Shown in pieces: positions 48,327-57,392 of a DNA stretch of 64,000 nucleotides. Under the pieces are notes generated by a model, which ran no database searches, was not told the DNA's origin, and was given only the letters and a program-made list of their open reading frames with translations. The stretch comes from Guptibacillus hwajinpoensis (GTDB lineage Bacteria; Bacillota; Bacilli; Bacillales; Guptibacillaceae). Position 1 is the first letter of the stretch. Each line of letters begins with the position of its first letter. A program made the translations under genes and the position numbers. The stretch lies in assembly GCF_020171785.1 (NCBI RefSeq), contig NZ_JAIVAE010000010.1, positions 62,001 to 126,000 on the forward strand, given 5' to 3'.

Positions 48327-49745
48327 ATGGATATTCTAAAAACGATTGTTGATGCTGGTAATGAACTCATTTGGTCAAACATTCTAATTGTTATTCTCAT
48401 TGGTGTCGGTCTTTATTTCACGATTCGCTCGCGCTTTGTTCAATTTCGTCTGTTTGGAGAAATGTTCCATGTGTTAGCTGAAAAAGACACGATGAAAGGA
48501 AGAAAAAACTCAGTCTCGAGTTTACAAGCTTTCTTCATTAGTACGGCATCTCGTGTTGGTACTGGTAATCTTGCCGGAGTTGCTTCTGCTGTTAGTATTG
48601 GTGGTCCCGGTGCTGTTTTCTGGATGTGGGTCATTGCTCTACTCGGAGCAGCTAGTGGATTTGTCGAGAGTACGCTTGCTCAAATCTATAAAGTTCGTGA
48701 TGGAGATGACTTCCGAGGCGGACCTGCTTACTATATGCAGCGCGCATTAAATGCTCGTTGGTTAGGGATCATTTTCGCTGTTCTAATTACGTTCAGTTTT
48801 GGACTTGTATTTAACTCTGTTCAATCAAATACGATTGCACTTGCCTTTGAAAATTCTTTTGATGTAAACCGATGGGTATTAGGTGCAATTTTGACTGTGG
48901 CAACTGCCATCATTATTTTCGGTGGCGTTCGTAGAATTGCAGTCGTTTCACAGATCATTGTGCCAATAATGGCTGGCATTTACGTCATTGTTGCAGCTTT
49001 TGTTCTAATCGTTAACTTTACTGAAATCCCTGCAATGATTGCTCTTATTTTCCAACACGCTTTTGGATTTAAAGAAGTAACTGGAGGAGGAGTTGGAGCT
49101 GCAATGCTACTAGGTATTAAACGCGGTCTCTTCTCTAACGAAGCAGGTATGGGTAGTGCTCCAAACGCAGCAGCTACTGCGGACGTGTCTCACCCGGTAA
49201 AACAGGGTCTCATTCAGGCGCTTGGTGTGTTTGTTGATACGTTATTAATTGCAACAGCTACAGCCTTTATGATTTTAATGTCAGACGGTTATGTTGACTC
49301 AAAGCTAGACGGTGTCCAACTGACACAAGAAGCAATGAACCAGCATTTAGGTAGTGGTGCAGGAATCTTCGTTGCCATCGCCGTTCTTCTATTCGCCTTT
49401 AGTTCCATTATTGGTAACTATTATTATGGTGAGACGAATATCGAATTTATTAAATCTAGTAAAACCGCCCTTCTTATTTACCGACTCGCCGTACTTGCTA
49501 TGGTCATGTTTGGTGCTAAAGCTGGTTTTGGTATCGTGTGGGGCATGGCTGATCTCTCCATGGGACTCATGGCGCTTCTTAACTTAATTGTTATCTCAAT
49601 TATAGGTAAAGTTGCCTTTGTTGCTCTTAAAGATTATCGAGATCAGCGTAAAGCTGGGAAAGATCCTCAGTTCTATGCGGATACAATTAAAGGATTAAAA
49701 TCAGATATATGGACGAATAAGCCAGTGAAAAACAAATCCAACTAA
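48327..49745 (+). CDS. alsT: AGCS-family sodium/amino-acid symporter (AlsT-like)
   Basis: 472 residues, ten or eleven membrane helices. AGCS motifs: SSLQAFFISTASRVGTGNLA, GGPGAVFWMW, FRGGPAYYMQRAL and LFSNEAGMGSAPNAAATA. B. subtilis AlsT transports alanine and glutamine and is of the same length class. The TnrA/GlnR box fits a glutamine carrier. ATG 48327 with AGAAGGGA upstream. It is a paralogue of the AGCS gene at 36736 but has a longer C-terminal cytosolic tail (about 435-472). Monocistronic. Confidence 0.88.
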   Translation: MDILKTIVDAGNELIWSNILIVILIGVGLYFTIRSRFVQFRLFGEMFHVLAEKDTMKGRKNSVSSLQAFFISTASRVGTGNLAGVASAVSIGGPGAVFWMWVIALLGAASGFVESTLAQIYKVRDGDDFRGGPAYYMQRALNARWLGIIFAVLITFSFGLVFNSVQSNTIALAFENSFDVNRWVLGAILTVATAIIIFGGVRRIAVVSQIIVPIMAGIYVIVAAFVLIVNFTEIPAMIALIFQHAFGFKEVTGGGVGAAMLLGIKRGLFSNEAGMGSAPNAAATADVSHPVKQGLIQALGVFVDTLLIATATAFMILMSDGYVDSKLDGVQLTQEAMNQHLGSGAGIFVAIAVLLFAFSSIIGNYYYGETNIEFIKSSKTALLIYRLAVLAMVMFGAKAGFGIVWGMADLSMGLMALLNLIVISIIGKVAFVALKDYRDQRKAGKDPQFYADTIKGLKSDIWTNKPVKNKSN

Positions 49746-49758
49746 ATGACTATTTTTC

Positions 49759-49801
49759 ACCCCATGAAGGAAAAGCCTGTTTGGTAACTCCTTTCATGGG
49801 G
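49759..49801 (+). terminator. Terminator of alsT, overlapping the csbD promoter
   Basis: ACCCCATGAAGGA pairs with CTTTCATGGGGT across a 17-base loop, followed by ATTTTCTT. The distal arm is also part of the sigma-B promoter that follows. Confidence 0.6.
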
Positions 49802-49804
49802 TAT
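49779..49804 (+). promoter_or_regulatory. Sigma-B promoter of the csbD-like gene
   Basis: GTTTGG, 14 bases, GGGTAT; the SigB consensus is GTTTAA-N12-14-GGGTAT. It lies 38 bases upstream of a CsbD-family gene, a typical SigB target. Confidence 0.85.
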
Positions 49805-49841
49805 TTTCTTCTATAGAAACACGAAAGGAGCGGTTTATCTT

Positions 49842-50015
49842 ATGAGTAACAATAAAGGGTTAAGTGACAAAGTAAAAGGTGCTGTTTCCAAAACAAAAGG
49901 TGAAGTAAAAGATCAGGTTGGGAACGCAAAGAATGACCATCACCTTCAAGAAGAAGGTAAGCGCGATAAGTCGAAAGGCGAATACCAGGATCGTAAAGGA
50001 AATTTAAAGAACTAA
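49842..50015 (+). CDS. csbD: CsbD family general-stress protein
   Basis: 57 residues, very hydrophilic and rich in Lys, Gly and Asp. DKVKGAVSKTKGEVKDQVGN is the CsbD repeat-like core. CsbD of B. subtilis is under SigB control and of unknown biochemical function. ATG 49842 with AAAGGAG about ten bases ahead. A perfect sigma-B promoter precedes it and a 16-bp terminator follows, so it is monocistronic. Confidence 0.9.
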   Translation: MSNNKGLSDKVKGAVSKTKGEVKDQVGNAKNDHHLQEEGKRDKSKGEYQDRKGNLKN

Positions 50016-50016
50016 G

Positions 50017-50055
50017 AAAAAGGAAAGGAGAGCAAAACCGCTCTCCTTTCCTTTT
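50017..50055. terminator. Bidirectional terminator between csbD and telA
   Basis: A 16-bp perfect stem: AAAAAGGAAAGGAGAG (50017-50032) with CTCTCCTTTCCTTTTT (50041-50056). Confidence 0.93.
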
Positions 50056-50058
50056 TTT

Positions 50059-51159
50059 TTAGGATCGACCTGAATTATTCCCGATCTTCTTCATATTATC
50101 TTGAAGTTCTAAAATACGCTTCGTACCTTCATCACGTAAACGTTTATTTTCATCCTCAATCGCACGCGTTTCTTCCATCCCTTTGACGATTGTGTTCCAG
50201 GATTCTTCAATCGTTTCAATCTTCACACTCGGTCTACCTGACAACTTCGCAATCTCTACACTTTGATTTGAGATATTCTGCGCATTGTTTTTCAACATTT
50301 CATTTGTACGACGGTCCAGCTCATTCATAGAGTCGGCAACAAGCTTTTGGCGCTTCGCTGTTACAGCTTGAATGACACCATTTTTGAAAACCGGAATGGT
50401 AATAATGAAGGCTGAATTGATTTTGCCGATCAACTTTGTATTTCCTCGTTGCAGAAGACGAATTTGTGGAGCTGTTTGAATGGCCACCATTCTTGCCATT
50501 TCAAGATCATAGATGCGTTCCTCAAGCGTTTGAATGGCATTATTTAACGTATCCAGTTCCATTTGCGCCATCTGATCACCAGCGCTAACTTTCTGCTGAA
50601 TAGCAGGAACTTTGTCTTGAAGCTCTTCAAGTTTAATTTGACCTGCAACTACGTATTTCTCTAGTTCCACATAATAGTTTAGATTATGTTGGTACATTTC
50701 ATCTAGTGTACCAGTTGAACGTGACATTTCATCTTTATATTTCGAAATTTCAACATGTACTTTCTCAATTTCTCCACCAAGCGTTTGATATTTGCCAAAA
50801 ATCTTCTCAACCATATCATTGCCTTTTTTGAAGAATTTTGAAAGAAAGCCTGTTTTCGGCTCTTCAAAGTCTTTTTTATCGAATCGATCCATAATTTTCC
50901 CGAGCTGCTTCAGCATTTCGCCAGAATCAGTAACGCTTGTAGTGCGCATCATCGATAAAATTTTATCAGAGAACTTCGAAATCTCAACAGCAGGTTCTTT
51001 ACCGAACTCAAGTAAAGCCATTTGATCTCTTACATCAATTTCACCGGCGAGCTTCTGAACTTCTTGCTCCTCGCGAAGCTTTAGACGGACATCTTCTGCC
51101 TTCGCTTCTGTGATCTCTTCATTTTTATCAAGCGTTGTTAAACCTGTTTCATTCGTCAT
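50059..51159 (-). CDS. yceH: TelA/YceH toxic-anion resistance protein
   Basis: 366 residues, mostly helical with long coiled coils and no membrane segment. GDQMAQMELDTLNNAIQTLE and MVAIQTAPQIRLLQRGN are TelA-family core motifs. TelA/KlaA proteins protect against tellurite and other envelope insults by an unknown mechanism. It is the last gene of the Ter cluster, 18 bp after YceG, in the same order as B. subtilis yceGH. Confidence 0.9.
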   Translation of the reverse strand: MTNETGLTTLDKNEEITEAKAEDVRLKLREEQEVQKLAGEIDVRDQMALLEFGKEPAVEISKFSDKILSMMRTTSVTDSGEMLKQLGKIMDRFDKKDFEEPKTGFLSKFFKKGNDMVEKIFGKYQTLGGEIEKVHVEISKYKDEMSRSTGTLDEMYQHNLNYYVELEKYVVAGQIKLEELQDKVPAIQQKVSAGDQMAQMELDTLNNAIQTLEERIYDLEMARMVAIQTAPQIRLLQRGNTKLIGKINSAFIITIPVFKNGVIQAVTAKRQKLVADSMNELDRRTNEMLKNNAQNISNQSVEIAKLSGRPSVKIETIEESWNTIVKGMEETRAIEDENKRLRDEGTKRILELQDNMKKIGNNSGRS

Positions 51160-51177
51160 GGACGATCACTCCTATGA

Positions 51178-52791
51178 TTATAATTTAATTGATTTAAACA
51201 GCTTTCGAAAAACAGAGGGTTCTTTAAAATCCTGACGATATGCCATTTCTTCTAGCCAATGAATATCAAATTGATTTGCATCAATAAAGCGCTCGATACA
51301 TTGGTGTCCTGGTGGATTGTAAAGAATAATATCAATACCAAATTCATTTAGCAGATGTAAAACGGCTGCATCGGATCGAGAAAGCGTGCCATTCATTTCT
51401 GTATTATATAAAACAACTTTTGGTACTTCCTGAGAATAATCAAACGTTTGAATTAAATGAACAAACTCTTCAGGAATATTAGTTGTTTGGGAAAAAAGAT
51501 AAAGTTTTATTTCTTCTTCTGACTCATTACCTTCAGGAAGTAACTTAGGATTGTTGCACATTCTCGAAATCGCCTGTCCAATTGCCTTTTGCGTTTCATT
51601 TGGCAAGTGCTTATATTGCCACCAATTACCTTGCATCATGATTTCCGGATCCAATACACCTTCTTGATTTAACGCATGTTGATAGTGAAACTTTTGGTTG
51701 GCTCTCGTTTCCTGAGTAAAGGGGAATTGACGTATCATAACAGTTGATTTCATTTCGCTGATATCTTGAAGTCTGTTCCAATATTCCTTCTTATTCTCAG
51801 AAACTCCCATAACCTTAGCAAATAAAGACGGGATGTGAACGCTTCCGTTATCCACTTTGAAATTTGGCCGAATGAATGCTTTTTCCTTTGCAATTAAGAA
51901 CAATTCATCATAGGTGGTTTTTAATGTAACGGACTTTGGAGCATAACTTCTTAATTGCCACGGTTTAAACAACTGGGAGCCTTCATGATGAAGAACCGTG
52001 TCCATTTCTTTCGTTGCCCGATAGGCCACAGTAGAACGCCTCTCCGGCTTTTCGATCGGAAAATCTTCTAGTTTAGTAGTTGCAGGTAGTTTGCGCTTCT
52101 CCATAAAATCTCCATTCGGATCGATTTCCTGAAACGAATCGATACCTTCAGGATGGAAATAAAGCACATCACATCCAAGTTCAACCAAATAAAGTAAGAA
52201 GTATTGCTGACTAGTTGTTGCTTCTCCGTACCAAACAACACCGGGCATTTTGATTTCAAACTGAGTTTCTGCTAGCCAAGGTTCAAGGTGATTCCATGTC
52301 CATTTCATTAAGTCAACAAGGACCCTGCGGAATTCAGGATGACTAAATCCCTCCTCGTGCTGTTTTTCGAAAAGAGTAAGGATTGCAATTAATGACTTTC
52401 GTAGGTGGCGATTTAAAGATGGATTTTGATGAGACGGAATAAGCTTAGCACCTTCTAAGAAAGCAACGAACCGATTTGCCGAGAGTCCGTTTTCTTTTTG
52501 GTTAATCGAATGGATCGATTGGATCGCTTGAAGTCTCTCAGGACTTATCACTTTGTTCAATTCTTCGCTTAGCACATGAAATTGATTTGACTTGTACAGA
52601 TCATGCAATTGTAAGAAGTAGTCATTCTCATCATAGTAGCTTCCGAGAAATCTACCAACTATTTGCGTAATGTGTAGTTCTTTTCCATTCTCATAAAAAT
52701 CACGCTCTGGAAACGACTGAAGTAACCGTTCTTTTAAATTCTCATCATCAAGCGATGCTTTTTTGATCAGAATTTGATCATAGTAACTCAT
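51178..52791 (-). CDS. yceG: YceG family protein (Ter cluster)
   Basis: 537 residues, soluble. The LVELGCDVLYFHPEGIDSF and FGIDIILYNPPGHQCIE segments are characteristic of the YceG family found only in Ter clusters beside TelA. Function is unknown; comparative-genomics work treats it as a component of the Ter stress-response pathway. It follows the HAD gene after a 151-bp gap with no terminator, so read-through or a separate promoter are both possible. It precedes telA by 18 bp. Confidence 0.85.
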   Translation of the reverse strand: MSYYDQILIKKASLDDENLKERLLQSFPERDFYENGKELHITQIVGRFLGSYYDENDYFLQLHDLYKSNQFHVLSEELNKVISPERLQAIQSIHSINQKENGLSANRFVAFLEGAKLIPSHQNPSLNRHLRKSLIAILTLFEKQHEEGFSHPEFRRVLVDLMKWTWNHLEPWLAETQFEIKMPGVVWYGEATTSQQYFLLYLVELGCDVLYFHPEGIDSFQEIDPNGDFMEKRKLPATTKLEDFPIEKPERRSTVAYRATKEMDTVLHHEGSQLFKPWQLRSYAPKSVTLKTTYDELFLIAKEKAFIRPNFKVDNGSVHIPSLFAKVMGVSENKKEYWNRLQDISEMKSTVMIRQFPFTQETRANQKFHYQHALNQEGVLDPEIMMQGNWWQYKHLPNETQKAIGQAISRMCNNPKLLPEGNESEEEIKLYLFSQTTNIPEEFVHLIQTFDYSQEVPKVVLYNTEMNGTLSRSDAAVLHLLNEFGIDIILYNPPGHQCIERFIDANQFDIHWLEEMAYRQDFKEPSVFRKLFKSIKL

Positions 52792-52942
52792 GGTGTTCTC
52801 CCCGCTTTCTCATTCCTTTCCGGAGGATGGTCTATTAGGATCAATCCTCCTTACATTCCTACACTTTTTAAAACGTAGTCGCGCTCTTTCCATCAATATA
52901 ACATTTTCTATCTTTCAGAATAACATACTATTTCTTCCATGC

Positions 52943-53755
52943 TTAACTGTTTTGTTCTGAAAAACGCTTGCTTGATGACAAGTCTTCCATAATCGATAAC
53001 AGAATCTCGTCCGAAGCAGCCATCCCATGTGCTTCTGTTTTATGTAAATCTGGATAGCTTTCAAGAACTTCACCATGCAACGGAACAATTCCATAGTCGC
53101 CATGCTTAATAAGCTCATAGTCTAATAATGAGTCTCCGGCTGTATAAACGTAAGAAAGCCCCAGCTCATTTTTCAGATACTCGACCGCTTTCCATTTGTT
53201 TACTGGATTTGGGACAAAGTACAGCTTTCTTCCTTGAAGACTCGGTTGCCAACCTTGTTCACGTGCCCATTCAAACAATGAAGAAAGTTCTTCTCGGGAT
53301 ACTTGCTCACGGCGAATAATGAGATATATAAAGAGATGATCGGCCTGGCGAATTCGCTCCACCCAGTTCCCTGTCATTCGTTCCTCTAGTTGACGGATAA
53401 AAACAGGAAGAGATAAACACGTTTCGAGAGAGGCTTTTAACTGATCTGACCACTCCTTTACTACTTTCCCATTCTTTAAAATATAGCCGCCATTGCTTGT
53501 CACTGCATACTCTGGTTGAATGGCAGTTTGAAAAAGTGTAATTCGTTGGTACTGTTCAATCGTTCTCGTTGTAACAGGAATAAAGTAGATGTCATTATTC
53601 AGTTGCTGCAAAGCTTTACGCGAATAACTCGAAATATAAGAAATATCTTTTCCATCAAGCGTTTCAATCAAATGAACGTCTGTTGTAGTAGTAGGAACAA
53701 TCATGCGATGAGAATAAATTAAAGTGCGATCTAAATCGCTCGCGAAAGCCCTCAT
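52943..53755 (-). CDS. HAD-superfamily hydrolase (Ter cluster)
   Basis: 270 residues. The HAD motifs are present: FASDLDRTLIYS (nucleophile D8, D10), TSNGGYI for motif II, Lys in the NPVNKWKAVEYLKNELG region and YTAGDSLLDYELI for motif IV. It is a sucrose-phosphatase/Cof-like phosphatase. HAD enzymes of this type accompany phosphoribosyltransferase and aldolase genes in Ter clusters and are predicted to dephosphorylate the nucleoside-like product. It follows the StiP gene with start and stop codons touching. Confidence 0.87.
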   Translation of the reverse strand: MRAFASDLDRTLIYSHRMIVPTTTTDVHLIETLDGKDISYISSYSRKALQQLNNDIYFIPVTTRTIEQYQRITLFQTAIQPEYAVTSNGGYILKNGKVVKEWSDQLKASLETCLSLPVFIRQLEERMTGNWVERIRQADHLFIYLIIRREQVSREELSSLFEWAREQGWQPSLQGRKLYFVPNPVNKWKAVEYLKNELGLSYVYTAGDSLLDYELIKHGDYGIVPLHGEVLESYPDLHKTEAHGMAASDEILLSIMEDLSSSKRFSEQNS

Positions 53756-54882
53756 TATTCTTTCTCCAGTGGCTTAATGAGCCCACAGCATGAATAAGAC
53801 ATATTAGAGTACTCTTCTATTGGCACGCCCCGATCCCTTGCCAAAATGAGAATATGTTCAAGATTCATTTCAGCGTTTGGGTGAACGAGGATCTTCCAGG
53901 GCACCCGTCGTAGCAAAACTCTCGTTGTTTCACCAACACCTGGTTTAATAAGGTGATTATTCGTTATACCAAAATCGCGCTGGATATTCTCAATTGATTC
54001 TAACCCTTTCCATTCAGGCTTCCGCTTCTCCTTAGCAATCGCTTCGAATCCGCTTTTTACTTCGTTCTGTATGAAAGGAAACTGACTGCAAATCGTATCG
54101 ACATACAAATTTGAAACATCTTCTGAAGACAGCTCTGAGTAGTACTTCGCTCCATGGAAATCCCCTTTATGAATCCAACGTTTATTTAACACGGTACGAC
54201 TAACAAGTCCTGAAACAGTTGAATTTAGACAAGCACTTGGAATAAGAAAATCTTCTCGCGTTCCAAAGAGAGACGAGCAATCACCCGGATCAGCTAATAC
54301 AGCTAATTCACTTGATAGATTCGCTCCTGTCATTTTATTAAATTCAGAAACTGACTTCGTTAATTCGTTTGTAATCGCTCCTTTACCCGTCCAACCATCA
54401 ATAAATGAAATTGAGTAACCAGGATGTTCATTTAATATATATCGAAGCGCTTCCTCATCAATCCCTCTATCGCGAATGATCGAAATGCTGTAATGAGCAA
54501 AATTTTGATCATACTTATAAGCAAGGTAGCGTTTGATCAGAACCCCGATTGGCGTTCCTGCTCGAGCTAAAGAAGCCAACACGGTTTGAAAGCCTCTTTC
54601 CGCTACAATTTGTTCGGCCACCACACCTACAGCTACGGCGACTTTATGTTTTGTTTCCTCAAGTGAAGCGTAGAACAGTTTCATGTATTCTTCAGTAGGC
54701 TTATATTCAATTGGTAGCATTTCTGAATAGTGAGTGCCTTGTTGAATCGCTTGCTCTCTTTCATCGGTGCTTTTTTCCATCGTTATTTCTGATAAATCTT
54801 TTAAAAGAAAAGTGACATCTTTCTCAGGATAGCTTCCCATTCTTGTAATCTGTGCAGTCAATTCTTTCATTCCTTTCTTCAC
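53755..54882 (-). CDS. StiP family cysteine-protease-like protein (Ter cluster)
   Basis: About 375 residues. EEYMKLFYASLEETK, RAGTPIGVLIKRYL, SFIDGWTGKGAI, DPGDCSSLFGTREDFLIPSA and the KPGVGETTRVLLRRVPW end motif define the StiP/PELOTA-associated family of Ter clusters. The annotated peptidase function is a prediction. Start is uncertain: GTG 54882 overlaps the upstream stop codon as GTGA and is preferred; ATG 54888 and 54870 are alternatives, and the longest frame to 54966 lies inside the upstream gene. Confidence 0.82.
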   Translation of the reverse strand: MKKGMKELTAQITRMGSYPEKDVTFLLKDLSEITMEKSTDEREQAIQQGTHYSEMLPIEYKPTEEYMKLFYASLEETKHKVAVAVGVVAEQIVAERGFQTVLASLARAGTPIGVLIKRYLAYKYDQNFAHYSISIIRDRGIDEEALRYILNEHPGYSISFIDGWTGKGAITNELTKSVSEFNKMTGANLSSELAVLADPGDCSSLFGTREDFLIPSACLNSTVSGLVSRTVLNKRWIHKGDFHGAKYYSELSSEDVSNLYVDTICSQFPFIQNEVKSGFEAIAKEKRKPEWKGLESIENIQRDFGITNNHLIKPGVGETTRVLLRRVPWKILVHPNAEMNLEHILILARDRGVPIEEYSNMSYSCCGLIKPLEKE

Positions 54883-56222
54883 GAACATGAAACGATATGA
54901 ACCGTTTTGATTTCTCGTTCTTTTAATAATGATGCGATTTCCATAGCATTGTCGTCTGACACCCATTTTTCAAAGAAAATAAATACCTCGTCATATTCGC
55001 CTTTTGGAATGTTATAGACATAGTGTTGAATAGTATGATCTTCTGGATTTTGAAAAGTGAACCCTTCTGTTATGGCATAATCCTTTAGCTTAACCGGTTG
55101 GATTGGACTTCTCGTAGTAGAATGATAGGAGATATCTCCATCCAAGTAAGAGGCAATCTTCATTGGAATGTACATAAACTCGCCCGTTCCAAGACATAAT
55201 GTCTTTCCACCATGGTGTTCTTTGTTTAATAGCTCTGAAGCCTTCTGACATGATTCTTCTATCACCGCTTTATCCGCTTCGTTAAGGCCAAACCTCCCAC
55301 TATAAGAAAGGTAGCCGTTCTGGGGTGAAGAAAGAAATACAGATGCCAGGTTTATTCGATTGATAACCGTTTCCTTACTCGGATCTTCATTAGCATGAAA
55401 CTCATTGATCGGGCGTTCTAGAGGCTTCCCTTCAAACGCAATCGTTCCTTTAAGAAGAGATTCAACACGTATTGTTATACCGAGCTCTTTTTCCAATGTC
55501 TGATATTGTTTCATGTTATCTTCGGATCGCCAATCTAATAAAGAAAGGACCGCATAATGCTCGCGAGGATATTTAGCGTGAAGCTCGCGAATAATGTTAA
55601 GACATGTTTTGCCCGTCGTAATTTCATCATCCACCAATAGGATTGGATTGGATTTCTCAAGAATCGATCGATTAGCATAACAGCGTTGATCTACTGCATG
55701 TGAGTGTTCTTCTTTAAAATTGAACTCTGGTACAAGATCACCTATATTCTCACGGGTTGTGTGGATATAATAGCCTTGTTGGAAGCAATCAAATACTCCA
55801 TGACCAAGTGCAGTCGCCGTTTCAGCAAACCCAATGACAATCGGGGCTTCTAGAAGAGCAAGTGAATTCTTTTGCAACAGCTCGTAAGCCTTTTGAATGT
55901 CTTCGTTTTGATCACTTAAAAAACCATCACGAATTTCTGAAAGATCATGAACCGAGTGCCCTGTGACTCGTTCATAATATGTAGAAGCAAGAAGGCCTGA
56001 AGCAAGCAGTGGTGTATACGGATTGACTGGAAGATGCTTGCCAAGTATTTTACTAACAAATAAAAAGCCTCGTTTTTTATTGATGCGTGCTGCCATGTTG
56101 AAAAACTCAGCAATTGGAATATTTAACGCATTTTGAGTAATCTCAAGATTAACGTTCATATCCGACAGGATCGGAATATGGTACTGTTTCGGTAAGCATT
56201 TTGAAGAAATTATACTTGTCAT
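54879..56222 (-). CDS. Phosphoribosyltransferase-TRSP protein (Ter cluster)
   Basis: About 447 residues. A type-I PRTase domain (about 30-250) has the PRPP-binding loop PILLVDDEITTGKTCLN; the C-terminal TRSP domain (about 250-445) contains YSGRFGL and LCLGTGEFMYIPMKIA. Predicted to attach a base-like moiety to ribose 5-phosphate in a nucleoside-like metabolite. ATG 56222 with GGGGTG upstream overlaps the aldolase gene by 74 bp; a shorter start at 56159 is possible but would drop conserved residues. A 4-bp GTGA overlap couples it to StiP. Confidence 0.83.
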   Translation of the reverse strand: MTSIISSKCLPKQYHIPILSDMNVNLEITQNALNIPIAEFFNMAARINKKRGFLFVSKILGKHLPVNPYTPLLASGLLASTYYERVTGHSVHDLSEIRDGFLSDQNEDIQKAYELLQKNSLALLEAPIVIGFAETATALGHGVFDCFQQGYYIHTTRENIGDLVPEFNFKEEHSHAVDQRCYANRSILEKSNPILLVDDEITTGKTCLNIIRELHAKYPREHYAVLSLLDWRSEDNMKQYQTLEKELGITIRVESLLKGTIAFEGKPLERPINEFHANEDPSKETVINRINLASVFLSSPQNGYLSYSGRFGLNEADKAVIEESCQKASELLNKEHHGGKTLCLGTGEFMYIPMKIASYLDGDISYHSTTRSPIQPVKLKDYAITEGFTFQNPEDHTIQHYVYNIPKGEYDEVFIFFEKWVSDDNAMEIASLLKEREIKTVHIVSCS

Positions 56223-57309
56223 GATACACCCCATAGATCGTTGATTTCGCCATAACTTTTACTGCCCACTTATAATGTGGCTTAATCTCATTCATTTTGT
56301 TTTGAGAATTACTTTTTAGAACGCCGATATCGCCATTTGCATTCTCTAGAATACTAACAGCATCGAGATATTCTTCTTTTGACACAACATTTACGCTTTG
56401 AACAACGTTTAGGTGTGAGGGATGAATAACCGTCTTTCCGATTAAACCATTCGTTAGATCAAGCAAGGTCTCATTTAATAGTCCAGTATTATAATCAGAG
56501 ACGTTCTGCTCTCCATGCTCTCTTAATTCCTGTCGATGATTGAAATACTCCCAAACAGGACCAGAAACGACAAAGCTTCTCCCAAAATAGTTGACCACAT
56601 CTGCTATAAAATCTCGCATTACTGAAATATCATAAATCGTTGACTGTGCACTTCTACGTATTCCATAAAGTCCACAAAGATCTGTGGCCCCGATACGTAC
56701 ATTTAGTATGGAAGATTCATATTCTTGGAACAATAATGAAAGTGAATGGAACTCCGTATAGCGAGTTTCCTTATAGAAAAGCTCTGGAGACTCTAATATT
56801 GGCATCCCGTATAATCGTGTTCCTGCGGTCATTTCCACATCTCTTAAAGTATGTAAGTAATCTCTACCATTACTTGTGGAGAACTTAGGAAACACAAATC
56901 CTGTTAGATAATGTATGGAAGTTTCTAATTTTCTTGCCACTTCTTTTAGTTGATTGGCAGAGCGAACGCGAATAAATAAGAGGGGTAAGCTCTCCCAATT
57001 TAATTTCCCGCAAACCATCGCTTCTTCAATGGCTGATAGATGTTCCACCGTTTGATCGATCGCCTCATCGACACGGTTGTCACCAATCGCATCTTCAAGA
57101 TCAAGAACAATTGTCACCACTTCTTTATACTTTTCTTGGATCACGATCGTTGCAATATCTTTTCGTATTGCAGGCATATATAAAGCAGCGCCAACCGCAT
57201 AAGCAAGCTGTTCTCGTCCTACATGTTTACTCATTGGAGCTGGCTTCTTAAAGAAGATATGCTCTTTCTGTATTTCTGATAGGTATTGAAAATATTCCAG
57301 CTTCTTCAC
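56149..57309 (-). CDS. HpcH/HpaI aldolase / citrate lyase beta-like protein (Ter cluster)
   Basis: 386 residues of the CitE-like TIM-barrel family. VVTIVLDLEDAIGD carries the metal-binding acid, FIRVRSANQL the substrate-binding Arg, and GFVFPKFSTSN and LNVRIGATDLCGLYGI complete the barrel. Such genes occur in Ter clusters with the PRTase, HAD and ATP-grasp genes. They are predicted to make or break a C-C bond of the metabolite. GTG start 57309; its ribosome-binding site (AGGGGG) is unusually close, so the start may be slightly off. A terminator separates it from terC. Confidence 0.85.
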   Translation of the reverse strand: MKKLEYFQYLSEIQKEHIFFKKPAPMSKHVGREQLAYAVGAALYMPAIRKDIATIVIQEKYKEVVTIVLDLEDAIGDNRVDEAIDQTVEHLSAIEEAMVCGKLNWESLPLLFIRVRSANQLKEVARKLETSIHYLTGFVFPKFSTSNGRDYLHTLRDVEMTAGTRLYGMPILESPELFYKETRYTEFHSLSLLFQEYESSILNVRIGATDLCGLYGIRRSAQSTIYDISVMRDFIADVVNYFGRSFVVSGPVWEYFNHRQELREHGEQNVSDYNTGLLNETLLDLTNGLIGKTVIHPSHLNVVQSVNVVSKEEYLDAVSILENANGDIGVLKSNSQNKMNEIKPHYKWAVKVMAKSTIYGVYHDKYNFFKMLTETVPYSDPVGYER

Positions 57310-57352
57310 CCCCTGTAATCACTTCTTATTTATAAAAAACGATTTAACCGTA

Positions 57353-57386
57353 TAAAAAAGAAGGAGAGCACCAGCGTCTCCTCCTT
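57353..57386 (-). terminator. Terminator after the TerC gene
   Basis: Minus strand: AAGGAGGAGAC, loop, GCTCTCCTT with a bulge, then CTTTTTTAT. It divides the yceCDEF transcript from the aldolase group; partial read-through is likely because both belong to the same pathway. Confidence 0.7.
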
Positions 57387-57392
57387 TTTCTG

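Noticed and set aside
51440-51451. CAAACGTTTG inside yceG as a further operator copy
   Set aside because: Only the central 10 bases and one flank match the 20-mer; it is in the middle of a coding region.
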